This document shows, one piece after another, positions 34,119 to 43,886 of a stretch of 64,000 nt of DNA (position 1 is the stretch's first letter; each line of letters opens with the position of its first letter). The notes beneath the pieces were generated by a model. It saw nothing but the letters and a program-made list of their open reading frames with translations. It was not told the origin of the DNA and made no database searches. Origin of the DNA: Comamonas sp. lk. Lineage in GTDB: Bacteria; Pseudomonadota; Gammaproteobacteria; Burkholderiales; Burkholderiaceae_C. Location of the stretch: assembly GCA_945925985.1 (NCBI GenBank), contig CAMELV010000006.1:62001-126000 (forward strand), written 5' to 3'. The position numbers were made by a program, and so were the translations under genes.

Positions 34119-35546
34119 ATGTCCGGCATCAACTACAGCGAAAAAATCCCCAACAACGTCAACCTCAGCGACGACCGCACCCTGCAGCGGGCGCTGGAGC
34201 AGTGGCAGCCCAACTTCATCAACTGGTGGGACGACGTCGGCCCTGAAGGCTCGACCGACATGGATGTTTACCTGCGCACAGCGGTCAGCGTGGACCCGCA
34301 GGGATGGGCGCAATTCGGCCACGTCAAGATGCGCGACTACCGCTGGGGCATCTTCCTCAACCCCGGCGACGCCGAGCGCACCATCCACTTTGGCGACCAC
34401 AAGGGCGAAAAGGCCTGGCAGGACGTGCCCGGCGAGCACCGCGCCAACCTGCGCCGCATCATCGTCACACAAGGCGACACCGAGCCAGCCTCGGTGGAGC
34501 AGCAGCGTCACCTGGGCCTGACCGCGCCCAGCATGTACGACCTGCGCAACCTGTTTCAGATCAATGTGGAAGAAGGCCGCCACCTATGGGCCATGGTTTA
34601 CCTGTTGCACAAGCATTTTGGGCGTGATGGCCGCGAAGAGGCCGATGCCCTGCTCGAGCGGCGCAGCGGCGACCAGAACAACCCGCGCATTCTGGGCGCC
34701 TTCAACGAGGCCACACCCGACTGGCTGAGCTTCTTTATGTTCACCTACTTCACCGACCGTGACGGCAAGTACCAGCTGTGCGCGCTGGCCGAGAGCGCCT
34801 TTGACCCTTTGGCCCGCACCACCAAGTTCATGTTGACCGAGGAGGCCCACCACATGTTTGTGGGCGAATCCGGCATTTCCCGCATCATCTCCCGCACGGC
34901 GCAGAAGATGAACGAGCTCAAAACCGACGATGTCGGTAAGTTGCGTGCGGCTGGTGTGATCGATCTGCCCACCATCCAGCGTTACATCAACTTCCACTTC
35001 AGCGTCACCATTGACCTGTTTGGCTCCGACGAGTCCAGCAACGCCGCCATCTTTTACAGCTCTGGCCTCAAGGGCCGGTACGAGGAAGGCAAGCGCCTAG
35101 ACGACCACGTGCTCAAGGGCCAAACCTACAAGGTGCTGGAGTCGCGCGGCGGCCAGCTGGTGGACAAAGAAGTCCCCATGCTCAACGCCCTGAACGAGGT
35201 GCTGCGCGACGACTACATCAAGGATTCGGTGGCCGGCGTGGAGCGCTGGAACCGTGTGCTCGACAAGGCCGGCATCCCGGTCAAGCTCAAGGTGCCGCAC
35301 AAGGCCTTCCACCGCAATATTGGCGCCTTGTCGGGCATCAAGGTGTCGCCCGACGGGCGTGTGTTGTCCGAGGCCGAGTGGCAGGCCCGCGTCAACGAGT
35401 GGCTGCCCACCGGTGATGACCGCGCCTACGTGGCCAGCTTGATGGGTCGGGTGGTCGAACCCGGCAAGTTTGCCAACTGGATCGCGCCGCCGGTGATGGG
35501 CATCAACCGCCAGCCGGCGGACTTTGACTACGTCCGCTTCAACTGA
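34119..35546 (+). CDS. boxB: Benzoyl-CoA 2,3-epoxidase subunit BoxB
   Basis: About 475 residues. The di-iron ligands come from [10 protein letters not shown] (E-x-x-H) and [12 protein letters not shown], as in BoxB. The protein epoxidises benzoyl-CoA with O2 using electrons from BoxA. The start is the ATG at 34119 (GGAG six bases upstream); the ORF track begins four codons earlier. The stop at 35546 is one base from the boxA start. Confidence 0.95.
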   Translation: MSGINYSEKIPNNVNLSDDRTLQRALEQWQPNFINWWDDVGPEGSTDMDVYLRTAVSVDPQGWAQFGHVKMRDYRWGIFLNPGDAERTIHFGDHKGEKAWQDVPGEHRANLRRIIVTQGDTEPASVEQQRHLGLTAPSMYDLRNLFQINVEEGRHLWAMVYLLHKHFGRDGREEADALLERRSGDQNNPRILGAFNEATPDWLSFFMFTYFTDRDGKYQLCALAESAFDPLARTTKFMLTEEAHHMFVGESGISRIISRTAQKMNELKTDDVGKLRAAGVIDLPTIQRYINFHFSVTIDLFGSDESSNAAIFYSSGLKGRYEEGKRLDDHVLKGQTYKVLESRGGQLVDKEVPMLNALNEVLRDDYIKDSVAGVERWNRVLDKAGIPVKLKVPHKAFHRNIGALSGIKVSPDGRVLSEAEWQARVNEWLPTGDDRAYVASLMGRVVEPGKFANWIAPPVMGINRQPADFDYVRFN

Positions 35547-35547
35547 C

Positions 35548-36759
35548 ATGAGCGCTGCGGCCGTGATCAGGCAGCACCTGATCGACCCCGAAATCTGCAT
35601 CCGCTGCAACACCTGCGAAGCCACCTGCCCGGTGGGTGCCGTCACGCATGACGACCGCAACTACGTGGTCGATGCCGACAAATGCAACTTCTGCATGGCC
35701 TGCATCCCGCCCTGTCCTACGGGGTCGATCGACAACTGGCGCGTCATGCCGCGGGTGCAGGCCTACAGCACCGCAGAGCAGCTGACCTGGGACGAGTTGC
35801 CGGTCGAGTTAAGCACCGACAACCTGGCTTCCACCCCTCAGGGCGGAGCCATCAGCAGCGCCCAGCACGGCGCCAGCCTGCCGCCCTGGTCGGCGGCGCA
35901 CGCCTACACCAACCTGTATGGCCCCAAAGCGGCGCAAACCAGCATCACCGGCACGGTGACCGGCAATGTGCGGGTGACCGATGCCGGCCACCAGTACGAC
36001 ACCCACCACATCGTGCTGGACTTTGGCCAGATGCCGATCCCGGTGCTGGAGGGCCAGTCGGTGGGCATCATCCCGCCTGGCACCGACGCCAGCGGGCGCA
36101 CCCACCATGCGCGCCAGTACTCGATCGCCAGCCCGCGCAACGGCGAGCGGCCTGGCTACAACAACCTGTCACTGACCATCAAGCGCGTGTTGGAAGACCA
36201 CCAGGGCCAGCCAGTGCGCGGTGTCGGCTCCAACTACATGTGCGACCTGAAGGTGGGTGACCAGGTGCAGGTGATCGGCCCGTTTGGCGCCAGCTTCCTG
36301 ATGCCGAACCACCCGCGCAGCCACATCGTGATGATCTGCACCGGCACCGGCAGTGCGCCGATGCGTGCCATGACAGAGTGGCGCCGGCGCCAGCGTGGCT
36401 CGGGCAAGTTCGAGGGCGGCCGGCTCATGCTTTTTTTTGGCGCTCGCACCCAACAGGAGCTGCCCTACTTTGGCCCCTTGCAGAACCTTCCCAAGGACTT
36501 TATCGACATCAACCTGGCTTTTTCGCGCACGCCGGGCGCGCCCAAACGCTATGTGCAGGACCTGATGCGCGAGCGCGCTGCTGACCTGGCCGCCCTGTTG
36601 GCTGACGGCAACGGCTACTTTTACGTGTGCGGCCTCAAAAGCATGGAAGAAGGCGTGATGATGGCCCTGCGCGATGTGGCCCAGGTGGCGGGGCTGAACT
36701 GGGACGCGCTGTCCGACGCCCTGCGCACCGAAGGTCGCCTGCACCTGGAAACCTATTGA
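35548..36759 (+). CDS. boxA: Benzoyl-CoA 2,3-epoxidase reductase subunit BoxA
   Basis: About 403 residues. Two 4Fe-4S motifs near the N-terminus ([12 protein letters not shown] and [12 protein letters not shown]) are followed by a ferredoxin-NADP reductase-like FAD/NADPH module with [12 protein letters not shown] and [12 protein letters not shown], then a C-terminal [13 protein letters not shown]. It passes electrons from NADPH to BoxB. The ATG at 35548 begins one base after the boxB stop, so the two are cotranslated; the ORF track start lies inside boxB. Confidence 0.95.
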   Translation: MSAAAVIRQHLIDPEICIRCNTCEATCPVGAVTHDDRNYVVDADKCNFCMACIPPCPTGSIDNWRVMPRVQAYSTAEQLTWDELPVELSTDNLASTPQGGAISSAQHGASLPPWSAAHAYTNLYGPKAAQTSITGTVTGNVRVTDAGHQYDTHHIVLDFGQMPIPVLEGQSVGIIPPGTDASGRTHHARQYSIASPRNGERPGYNNLSLTIKRVLEDHQGQPVRGVGSNYMCDLKVGDQVQVIGPFGASFLMPNHPRSHIVMICTGTGSAPMRAMTEWRRRQRGSGKFEGGRLMLFFGARTQQELPYFGPLQNLPKDFIDINLAFSRTPGAPKRYVQDLMRERAADLAALLADGNGYFYVCGLKSMEEGVMMALRDVAQVAGLNWDALSDALRTEGRLHLETY

Positions 36760-36799
36760 CCCTGCCCGGTCCCCACCTCAACTGCGCAAGCCCTCCGCC

Positions 36800-38002
36800 A
36801 TGAACCACGCTTACATCTGCGACGCGATACGTACCCCCATCGGCCGCTACGGTGGCGCCCTCAGCAGCGTGCGCACCGACGACCTGGGGGCCATCCCCAT
36901 CAAGGCCTTGATGGCGCGCAACCCGCAGGTGGACTGGGCCGCCGTCAGTGATGTGCTGTTCGGCTGCGCCAACCAGGCCGGGGAAGACAACCGCAACGTG
37001 GCCCACATGAGCAGCCTGCTGGCTGGCCTGCCGGTCGGTGTGCCGGGCGCCACCATCAACCGCCTTTGCGGTTCTGGTTTGGACGCAGTGGGCACAGCGG
37101 CGCGCGCCATCCGCTCGGGAGAGGCCAGTCTGATGATCGCCGGCGGCGTGGAGAGCATGAGCCGTGCCCCTTTTGTCATGCCCAAGATGGACAGCGCCTT
37201 TGGCCGTACCAACGCCGTCTACGACACCACCATTGGCTGGCGCTTTATCAACAAACTGATGAAAGACAAGTATGGCGTGGATGCCATGCCTGAGACTGCC
37301 GAGAACGTCGCCACGGATTTCGGAATTGGGCGTGAGGCACAAGACCTCATGGCGCTACGCTCGCAACTCAACGCCATCAAGGCCCAGCAAAGCGGCTGTT
37401 TTGAGACCGAGATCACGCCGGTCAGCATCCCCCAGAAAAAGGGCGATGCCATCCTGGTCAGCCGCGACGAACACCCGCGCGAGACCAGCCTGGAGGCGCT
37501 GGCCCGGCTCAAGGGCATCGTCCGGCCCGATGGCACAGTGACGGCGGGTAATGCCAGCGGCGTGAATGACGGCGCCTGCGCGCTGCTGCTGGCCGGGAAG
37601 GCCAGCGCCGCCCGGCATGGCTTGACCCCTCGGGCCCGGGTGGTCGGCATGGCCACAGCCGGCGTTCCGCCCCGCATCATGGGCATCGGCCCTGCGCCGG
37701 CCACGCAAAAGGTGCTGGCCCTGACCGGCCTTGGCTTGGCCCAGCTCGATGTGATTGAGCTCAACGAAGCCTTCGCCGCGCAGGGGCTGGCTGTGCTGCG
37801 TGAGCTTGGCCTGCCGGACGACGACCCGCGCGTCAACCCCTGGGGCGGCGCCATTGCGCTGGGTCACCCGCTGGGCGCCAGCGGCGCCCGTTTGGTGACG
37901 ACAGCGGTGAACCAGCTGCAGCGCAGCGGCGGCCGCTACGCGCTGTGCACCATGTGCATTGGTGTGGGCCAGGGCATTGCGCTGATCATTGAGCGGGTGT
38001 GA
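36800..38002 (+). CDS. pcaF: 3-Oxoadipyl-CoA thiolase
   Basis: About 400 residues of thiolase with the acylated cysteine in RLCGSGLDAVG, the histidine in NEAFAAQGL and GHPLGASGAR, and the second cysteine near the C-terminus (CTMCIGVGQG). Placed after boxA it would cleave 3-oxoadipyl-CoA to acetyl-CoA and succinyl-CoA, finishing benzoate degradation. The catalytic motifs alone do not exclude a general acetyl-CoA acetyltransferase. The boxD aldehyde dehydrogenase and the enoyl-CoA hydratase/dehydrogenase steps between BoxC and this thiolase are not encoded nearby. Confidence 0.85.
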   Translation: MNHAYICDAIRTPIGRYGGALSSVRTDDLGAIPIKALMARNPQVDWAAVSDVLFGCANQAGEDNRNVAHMSSLLAGLPVGVPGATINRLCGSGLDAVGTAARAIRSGEASLMIAGGVESMSRAPFVMPKMDSAFGRTNAVYDTTIGWRFINKLMKDKYGVDAMPETAENVATDFGIGREAQDLMALRSQLNAIKAQQSGCFETEITPVSIPQKKGDAILVSRDEHPRETSLEALARLKGIVRPDGTVTAGNASGVNDGACALLLAGKASAARHGLTPRARVVGMATAGVPPRIMGIGPAPATQKVLALTGLGLAQLDVIELNEAFAAQGLAVLRELGLPDDDPRVNPWGGAIALGHPLGASGARLVTTAVNQLQRSGGRYALCTMCIGVGQGIALIIERV

Positions 38003-38100
38003 CAACAATCGCCCTCTAGGCCACGTCCCTATTGGGTTTCTAGCTCCCGTTTTTGTAGCACTGTGTCATATGGCCTCCCGGTGCTTGGCAGCTGGGTGAC

Positions 38101-38140
38101 CTGACATGGAAACTTCATCGGGTTTTCATATCTCCGTCAT
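38101..38140 (+). promoter_or_regulatory. Four tandem PhoB-like 7-mers upstream of plcP
   Basis: CTGACAT, ACTTCAT, TTTTCAT and CCGTCAT begin at 38101, 38112, 38123 and 38134: exactly 11 bases apart with 4-base spacers, the geometry of Pho boxes (half-site CTGTCAT). A -10-like TAGCAT starts 11 bases after the last one, and the plcP start is 44 bases downstream. Confidence 0.7.
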
Positions 38141-38183
38141 GGACCGTGTCTAGCATCTCCGGAATTCTACGGAGAGGCGAACC

Positions 38184-39047
38184 GTGACATTTGATAACCT
38201 GACCACTGACCGAAATCTGCGCACCGTCTGGATCTCCGACATCCACCTGGGTACACCGGGTTGCCAAGCCGAAGCGCTGCTGGCGTTTCTGAAGAGCACC
38301 GAATGCGAAACGCTTTACCTGGTGGGTGACATCATTGACGGCTGGCAGCTGCGACGCACTTGGTACTGGCCGCAGGAGCACAACGATATAGTTCAAAAAA
38401 TTCTGCGCAAGGCCCGCAAGGGAACGCGGGTGGTGTTTGTTCCAGGCAACCACGACGAGTTTGCCCGCAAATACCTGCAGCACAATTTCGGTGGCGTGGA
38501 TGTGGTGGAGGACTGCGTCCACACTCTGGCAGACGGCCGGCGCCTATGGGTAACCCACGGTGATTTGTACGATGGCGTGATCCAGTGCGCCAAGTGGCTG
38601 GCCTACGCCGGTGATATTGCCTATGAGTTCATCCTCAAGTTGAATCGCCGCTTTAACGCGCTGCGGGCGCACCTGGGCTTGCCCTACTGGAGTCTGTCCA
38701 AATACCTTAAGCTCAAGGTCAAGCGAGCGGTCAGCTACGTTAGCGACTTTGAAACCGCCGTGGCGCACGAAGCCCGACGGCGCGGTTTGGACGGCGTGGT
38801 CTGCGGACACATCCACCATGCAGAGATGCGCCAGATCGAGGGCGTGCTTTACTGTAACGACGGCGACTGGGTTGAAAGCCTGACGGCCTTGGTGGAGCAC
38901 CACGACGGTCGCCTAGAAATCCTGGACTTTGGGACGCAGGTCGCCTCGGCGAAGCAGCCGGTGCCGTTGCCGGTCCCGGTGACGGGCCTTGCCAGTGCGG
39001 CGCTGGAACAAGCCACGCATGGTACGCCCAGTGCGTCAAAAAGTTAG
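38184..39047 (+). CDS. plcP: PlcP-type metallophosphoesterase (phospholipase C)
   Basis: About 287 residues of calcineurin-like phosphoesterase. Metal-site motifs are SDIHLG (D19, H21), GDIIDGW (D49), GNHDE (N89-H90), THGD (H125) and CGHIHH. The segment GWQLRRTWYWPQEHNDIVQKILRKARKG is characteristic of the PlcP/UDP-2,3-diacylglucosamine hydrolase-like group rather than LpxH, which has GDLFEAW. In Sinorhizobium, PhoB-controlled PlcP cuts phosphatidylcholine and related lipids into diacylglycerol during phosphate starvation. The four tandem Pho-like repeats upstream support that role. If wrong, a UDP-2,3-diacylglucosamine diphosphatase is the alternative. Confidence 0.75.
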   Translation: MTFDNLTTDRNLRTVWISDIHLGTPGCQAEALLAFLKSTECETLYLVGDIIDGWQLRRTWYWPQEHNDIVQKILRKARKGTRVVFVPGNHDEFARKYLQHNFGGVDVVEDCVHTLADGRRLWVTHGDLYDGVIQCAKWLAYAGDIAYEFILKLNRRFNALRAHLGLPYWSLSKYLKLKVKRAVSYVSDFETAVAHEARRRGLDGVVCGHIHHAEMRQIEGVLYCNDGDWVESLTALVEHHDGRLEILDFGTQVASAKQPVPLPVPVTGLASAALEQATHGTPSASKS

Positions 39048-39076
39048 CGACTGGTCGGACGTGACGCTGGTTGGGC

Positions 39077-40279
39077 ATGTCGAGTCAACCGCTCATCTTG
39101 CAAATCGACTGCTCCCCGACAGGCGCTGACACCGGGTTTTCGGTTGCCGGCCTGCAACGCATCCGGGATGACCTAGACGCTGAAGTCGCGGCAGCGAACC
39201 TCCCCGGGGCCGTGGTGATGTTGGTGCGCAATGACCGGCCAGCCTTTGCCTACGCGACGGGCTACCTGGACCCAGTGGCTCGCTCACCGATGTGTCTTGA
39301 CGCGCTCTTTCGCATCTATTCGATGACCAAACCGTTAACCTCGGTTGCGGCAATGATGCTGGTCGAACAAGGGGTGCTGGCTTTGGGCGACCGCATTGCA
39401 GACCATCTGCCCCAGATGCGCGGTGCCAGAGGCGAGACCACCGTTTTGCATCTGCTGTTGCACGCCAGTGGTCTGACGTATGGCACTCGCAGCAAAGACG
39501 CCACCCTCCGTCAAGCCTACGAAGACCTTGGCCTCGTCGTCAACCCGCGGGGCTTGGATGCCCAGCGCCTGTTGTATGGGCTGGCCCGTGTCCCCTTGCT
39601 GCAGATGCCGGGCACAAGCTGGGAGTACGGACTGTCGACAGATTTACTGGGACTGATGGTTGAATCCGTCACCGGTCAGCGGCTAGGCGCTTGGCTCCAA
39701 CAGCATGTATTCGGACCGCTGGGCATGGTCGATACCGCCTTCCAAGTCATGCCCGATCAGCTCGCTCGGCTCGCGCAGCCCTTTGCCCGCGACCCGGTCG
39801 ATGGAATGCCCATTGCGGCGCCCGACCATACTTTCGACGCCGCCTCCCAACCGCTGCTGGACAGTGGTGGCGCTGGCGCTATTTCAACTGCCGGCGACTA
39901 TCTGCAGTTTGCTCTCATGTTGCGCGGCGGTGGCCTGCACGGTGGCGCTCAAATGCTGCAGGCCGATACGGTTCAGTGCATGACCCGCGACCACATCGCC
40001 GGTCGGTTGGCGGCACGCGTCGCGCCAGGAATCGCTGCAATGTTGTCACCTGGCTACGGATTTGGACTTGGTTTTGGCGTTCGGCTGAAAGACGGAGCGG
40101 CTGATCTGCCAGGCAGTCCTGGGTTTTATTTCTGGTCGGGTACCTGCGGCACCATGTTCTGGGTCGATCCTGTACTTCAGGTGGCCGCCGTCTTCATGAC
40201 CCAAGCTCCAGGACTCAGCCGCCAATCTTATCGGCGCTGGTTCGTGCGCCGGGTCTACGAGGCCCTAGAGAGCCCATGA
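39077..40279 (+). CDS. Serine hydrolase, class C beta-lactamase-like
   Basis: About 400 residues with the beta-lactamase/DD-peptidase fold. The nucleophile motif SMTK is in RIYSMTKPLTSV, a Tyr-containing second motif is in SWEYGLSTD, and the C-terminal part has the usual GYGFGLGFGVR and HGG-like region. No signal peptide is visible, so it is likely cytoplasmic and an esterase or aminopeptidase. The TTG at 39071 in the ORF track is replaced by the ATG at 39077. It lies 29 bases after plcP and converges on the fused-ATPase ABC gene. Confidence 0.8.
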   Translation: MSSQPLILQIDCSPTGADTGFSVAGLQRIRDDLDAEVAAANLPGAVVMLVRNDRPAFAYATGYLDPVARSPMCLDALFRIYSMTKPLTSVAAMMLVEQGVLALGDRIADHLPQMRGARGETTVLHLLLHASGLTYGTRSKDATLRQAYEDLGLVVNPRGLDAQRLLYGLARVPLLQMPGTSWEYGLSTDLLGLMVESVTGQRLGAWLQQHVFGPLGMVDTAFQVMPDQLARLAQPFARDPVDGMPIAAPDHTFDAASQPLLDSGGAGAISTAGDYLQFALMLRGGGLHGGAQMLQADTVQCMTRDHIAGRLAARVAPGIAAMLSPGYGFGLGFGVRLKDGAADLPGSPGFYFWSGTCGTMFWVDPVLQVAAVFMTQAPGLSRQSYRRWFVRRVYEALESP

Positions 40280-40429
40280 CGATGGCGGGCCGCGCACCTG
40301 CAGTGCGTGTCCAACCTGCTCACCTAAAACCAAGGTGCCAAAGGCAGCGAAGAATCTCTTGATCGCTGCCTGCGGTGAGGCGTTTACTGGGGCGCCTCAT
40401 GTCAGTATTGAGGTAGAACCAGAGCAGTT

Positions 40430-42061
40430 TCACGCGGCAAAAGTGTGTGCTTCTGTGGCCGCGCCAACCAGCGCCGCGGTGTAAGCGTTGCGAGGACGGG
40501 CGAACACCTCAGCAGTCTCACCAGACTCGACCACCTGACCATCTTTAAGGACCACCACGCGTGGCGCCATCTTCCAGATCACCGACAGGTCATGGGTAAT
40601 CATCAGCATCGCGGTGGCGCGACGTTGCTGCATGGTTTGCAATTGCTCAAGCACCTGAGACTGGATTGACGCATCCAGCGCAGATGTGATTTCGTCGCAG
40701 ACCAGCAGGTCTGGCTCGGCAGCAAAGGCCCGCGCGATGGCGACCCGTTGTTGTTGGCCACCCGACAGGCTGCGCGGGTAGCGGTCCATGTAGCCCGACT
40801 CCATGCCCAGTTCCTGCAGCAGCGCAATCGCCCGCACCCGCGCTGCGGTCAGTGTCATGCCATGAAAAACCTGTAGCGGTCTGATGACCGCGTCACCCAC
40901 GGTCTTGCGCGGGTTAAGCGACGACAGCGGGTCCTGAAAGATCATTTGGATCCGTCGCAGCAGATCGGCCGGCCGCTGCGCGAGGGCCGCTGGCATCGGT
41001 TCTCCTTCCCAGCGCAGGTGGCGTCCGGTGTCGGGCAGTATCCCTGCTACCACCATGCCAAGGGTGCTTTTGCCCGAGCCTGACTCGCCAATCACGCCCA
41101 GAACCTCACCGCGAGTCAACTGCAAGCTGACGTCGCGCAGCGCGGCAGAGCGCGCGTTTCGCCGGAAAAGCCAGCCACCGCTGGGGTAGCTGAAGTGCAG
41201 GTGATCCACTCGAAGCAGGTCCGATCCAACGGGCTGTGCGGCAGGTGCGTGAGCCGGGTCAATTCGCAATGTGGCGGCCATCAGCAACTGCGCATAGGCG
41301 GTCTTGGGTGCTCTGAACACCTCACGGACCGCGCCGTGCTCTTCGATGCGGCCGTCCTTCATCACCAGCACACGGTCGCAAACCCGGGCCACGACGTTCA
41401 AGTCATGGGTAACCAGGACCAATGCTGCCTTGCTGTCCCGTCTCACGTCTCGCACAAGCTCCAGCACCTGCGATTCAGTTGCCTTGTCCAGTGCGGTGGT
41501 CGGTTCGTCGAGCACCAGGAGAGCGGGCTGGCAAGCCAGTGCCGCCGCAATCACGACACGTTGGCGCTGACCGCCGGAGAGCTGGTGTGGAAAACGTGAT
41601 GCGATAGCGGGGGGGTCCTGGAGGCCGGTTCGTGCCAATAACTCAAGCATCCGCACTCGCGCAGCGGTCCGGTCAAGTCGGGCGCGGGTCTGAAGAACCT
41701 CCATGATCTGCGCCCCGACACGCTGGTGGAAGGTCAGTGAGGAGAGTGGGTTCTGGGGCACCATGGCTACGGCGCGTCCGCGCAGCGCCTGCAGCGCTTG
41801 TGGCGCTGCGGTGGTGAGCTCCTGCCCCTGGAACCGCAAACTACCCCCCATGAACATGCCGCCGGCGGGCCGGTATCCCAGCAAGGCACGGGCCAGGGTG
41901 GACTTGCCTGACCCGGACTCCCCGACAAATCCGACAGACTCACCCGGCGAGATGTGAAAGGACGCGTCGCTGACAACCTGGCTCAGCGACCCGTCCACCG
42001 CCTGGTAGCCCATACCAAGCCGGTCGGCCACGACAAGCGGATCAGTGACCGGCGACACCAC
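40430..42061 (-). CDS. ABC transporter ATPase, fused DppD-DppF type
   Basis: About 543 residues with two complete nucleotide-binding domains in tandem. Each has Walker A (GESGSGKST), a signature motif (LSGGQRQRV and LSGGQQQRV) and a Walker B DEPTT or CDEITS site; the linker and C-terminus carry oligopeptide-type YAQLLMAAT and YTAALVGAA. This fusion replaces separate DppD and DppF subunits. It starts with GTG, overlapping the permease gene by 20 bases. It is the last gene of a four-gene importer operon. Confidence 0.88.
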   Translation of the reverse strand: MVSPVTDPLVVADRLGMGYQAVDGSLSQVVSDASFHISPGESVGFVGESGSGKSTLARALLGYRPAGGMFMGGSLRFQGQELTTAAPQALQALRGRAVAMVPQNPLSSLTFHQRVGAQIMEVLQTRARLDRTAARVRMLELLARTGLQDPPAIASRFPHQLSGGQRQRVVIAAALACQPALLVLDEPTTALDKATESQVLELVRDVRRDSKAALVLVTHDLNVVARVCDRVLVMKDGRIEEHGAVREVFRAPKTAYAQLLMAATLRIDPAHAPAAQPVGSDLLRVDHLHFSYPSGGWLFRRNARSAALRDVSLQLTRGEVLGVIGESGSGKSTLGMVVAGILPDTGRHLRWEGEPMPAALAQRPADLLRRIQMIFQDPLSSLNPRKTVGDAVIRPLQVFHGMTLTAARVRAIALLQELGMESGYMDRYPRSLSGGQQQRVAIARAFAAEPDLLVCDEITSALDASIQSQVLEQLQTMQQRRATAMLMITHDLSVIWKMAPRVVVLKDGQVVESGETAEVFARPRNAYTAALVGAATEAHTFAA

Positions 42062-42884
42062 GGGCGTGCTCCATGCCGAAAGCGTCGACGACGCCCTCGG
42101 TTGCGAAATTGATGCCTACCACGAGGCTGGAGATGCATCCAGCGGGCACCAGAATGAGCCAGGGTTGGGACCGAATTGACTGCAGTCCGTCATGGACCAT
42201 CAAACCCCAGTCGGGCGTGGGTGGCGATAGACCCAAGCCAAGAAAGGACAGGGTAGAGACCAGCAGCAGCGCGCTGGAGGTGCGCAGCGCAAATTCAACC
42301 CCCAGCAGGTCCAGAATATTGGGCAACATCTCGCGCACGATGATCCGGCTCGCGGATTCGCCCCGCAGCTTGGCGGCGATGATGAAACCTTGCGACATCA
42401 GCACCAGGCCCTGTGCCCTGGCAGTGCGGATCACCCCCATCATCTTGATCAGCATGATCACCACCACAAGCACCACCACCGACTGTCCAAACCCGGTCAC
42501 GAAAAGAGACACAAAGAGGATGGAGGGTATGGCAATCTTCATCTCAACAACACGGGAAATCACCTCGTCCCACAGGCCGCCACGGTAGGCCGCAAACAGA
42601 CCAAGCAGGCCGCCTCCAAGCGCGGCAAGGGCACCCGAGACCAGGGCCACTAAGAGGCAGGAACGGCCTCCCATCAACACTCTTGAAAGGAAATCCCGTC
42701 CGATTTCGTCGGTGCCAAGAAGGTACGTGGCGTCGGGTGGCGCAAAAGGCATGTCCTTCAACTGGTAAGGGTCGTGAGGGATTAACCATGGCGCAGCCAG
42801 CGCAACCACCAGGTGGAGCCCGACAAGCGCTATCCCGACGCCAGACATCGGATTGCGGAGCAGGTGGCGATAAAACGTACTCAT
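42042..42884 (-). CDS. ABC transporter permease, DppC type
   Basis: About 280 residues and six helices with LLGTDEIGRDFLSRVLMGGRSCL and the EAA loop AKLRGESASRIIVREMLPNILD. The ORF track begins far upstream in the previous gene; the ATG at 42884 is chosen because it overlaps the upstream stop (ATGA) and begins the family N-terminus STFYRHLLRNP. Confidence 0.88.
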   Translation of the reverse strand: MSTFYRHLLRNPMSGVGIALVGLHLVVALAAPWLIPHDPYQLKDMPFAPPDATYLLGTDEIGRDFLSRVLMGGRSCLLVALVSGALAALGGGLLGLFAAYRGGLWDEVISRVVEMKIAIPSILFVSLFVTGFGQSVVVLVVVIMLIKMMGVIRTARAQGLVLMSQGFIIAAKLRGESASRIIVREMLPNILDLLGVEFALRTSSALLLVSTLSFLGLGLSPPTPDWGLMVHDGLQSIRSQPWLILVPAGCISSLVVGINFATEGVVDAFGMEHARGVAGH

Positions 42885-43837
42885 GATTGTCTCGTGCGCG
42901 GATCCAGCGCAAGGATGGCTATGTCTGCCAAGAAGTTCATAGCCACCACGATGGCGGCCGAGGTAATGGCTATCGCCTGGATCACATGAACCTCGCGCTT
43001 GGAAATGGCGCGTACCAGTTCCTGGCCGACGCCTGGGTATGAAAACACCAGTTCTACGACGACGATGCCTGACACCAGGGCAGCCGCATAAAGCGCCATG
43101 GCGCTTAAAGTCGGGATCGCGGCTGCCGGCAATGCATGTCGCCAGACGATACGCCACTCGGGTATGCCAGTGAGTCGTAATCGTTCTACAAAGTCACTTG
43201 ACAGCGCGTCGACCATGCCGACGCGCAGCAGCCGGGTCAGGTAAGCGATGGAGCCGATCAGCAAGGTCAACACCACCAGCGGCGACGCCTGGAGAAGTGT
43301 CATGGCCGTGCCGCGTGTATCGGCTGTGATGGTGGCCGGGAACCAGGCCCAAGACACCGCCAACCACATCACCAGAAAGGTGCCCGTCACAAATTCGGGA
43401 ATCGAGTAGCCAATCAGGCTTAAGGTGGACACCCATTTGTCAGTGGAGCGCCGATGCGCATAAGCGGCGCATACACCAAGCAACACCGCCATTGGCAATG
43501 CAAACAACAGTGTGGTTGCCGCGAGCAACAAGGAATTGCGCATCGGGTAAGCGATGATTTGGCTGACTGCCACCTTAGAAATCAAGGTTCTGCCCAGATC
43601 GAAATGAGCCAGTCCCCACAAGAACTCCCCGAGCCGGACGGCCACCGGCCGGTCCAGCCCGAGTTCGGTCTTCATTGCTGCAAGCCTTTGCGGCGGCATC
43701 GCGGACATCTCGTCTGCCGACAAGGTCACGTCCAGCGCGTCGCCTGGCAATACCTCGGTGGCCAGAAATACGAAAGTCGCCAGCATGACCAAGGTCAGCA
43801 GCGACAACACTACCCGACGAAGAAGTGCTTTTAGCAT
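42881..43837 (-). CDS. ABC transporter permease, DppB type
   Basis: About 318 residues with LKALLRRVVLSLLTLVMLATFVFLATEVLPGDA at the N-terminus and the EAA loop DFVERLRLTGIPEWRIVWRHALPAA. First membrane subunit of the importer. It is separated from the binding-protein gene by 49 bases that form a strong hairpin. Confidence 0.88.
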   Translation of the reverse strand: MLKALLRRVVLSLLTLVMLATFVFLATEVLPGDALDVTLSADEMSAMPPQRLAAMKTELGLDRPVAVRLGEFLWGLAHFDLGRTLISKVAVSQIIAYPMRNSLLLAATTLLFALPMAVLLGVCAAYAHRRSTDKWVSTLSLIGYSIPEFVTGTFLVMWLAVSWAWFPATITADTRGTAMTLLQASPLVVLTLLIGSIAYLTRLLRVGMVDALSSDFVERLRLTGIPEWRIVWRHALPAAAIPTLSAMALYAAALVSGIVVVELVFSYPGVGQELVRAISKREVHVIQAIAITSAAIVVAMNFLADIAILALDPRTRQS

Positions 43838-43842
43838 GTTGG

Positions 43843-43869
43843 ACTTGGCATGCTAAAAGCATGCCAAGT
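43843..43869. other. Intercistronic hairpin between binding-protein and permease genes
   Basis: ACTTGGCATGC and GCATGCCAAGT form a perfect 11-bp stem around TAAAA. The message runs on the reverse strand from the binding-protein gene into the permease gene, so this hairpin probably stabilises the upstream segment or terminates part of the transcription, giving more binding protein than permease. Confidence 0.75.
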
Positions 43870-43886
43870 TGTCCCGTCAATACCCC

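Noticed and set aside
38184-39047. Assignment as LpxH
   Set aside because: LpxH proteins have GDLFEAW; this one has GDIIDGW and the WYWPQEHND segment of the PlcP group, with Pho-like sites upstream.
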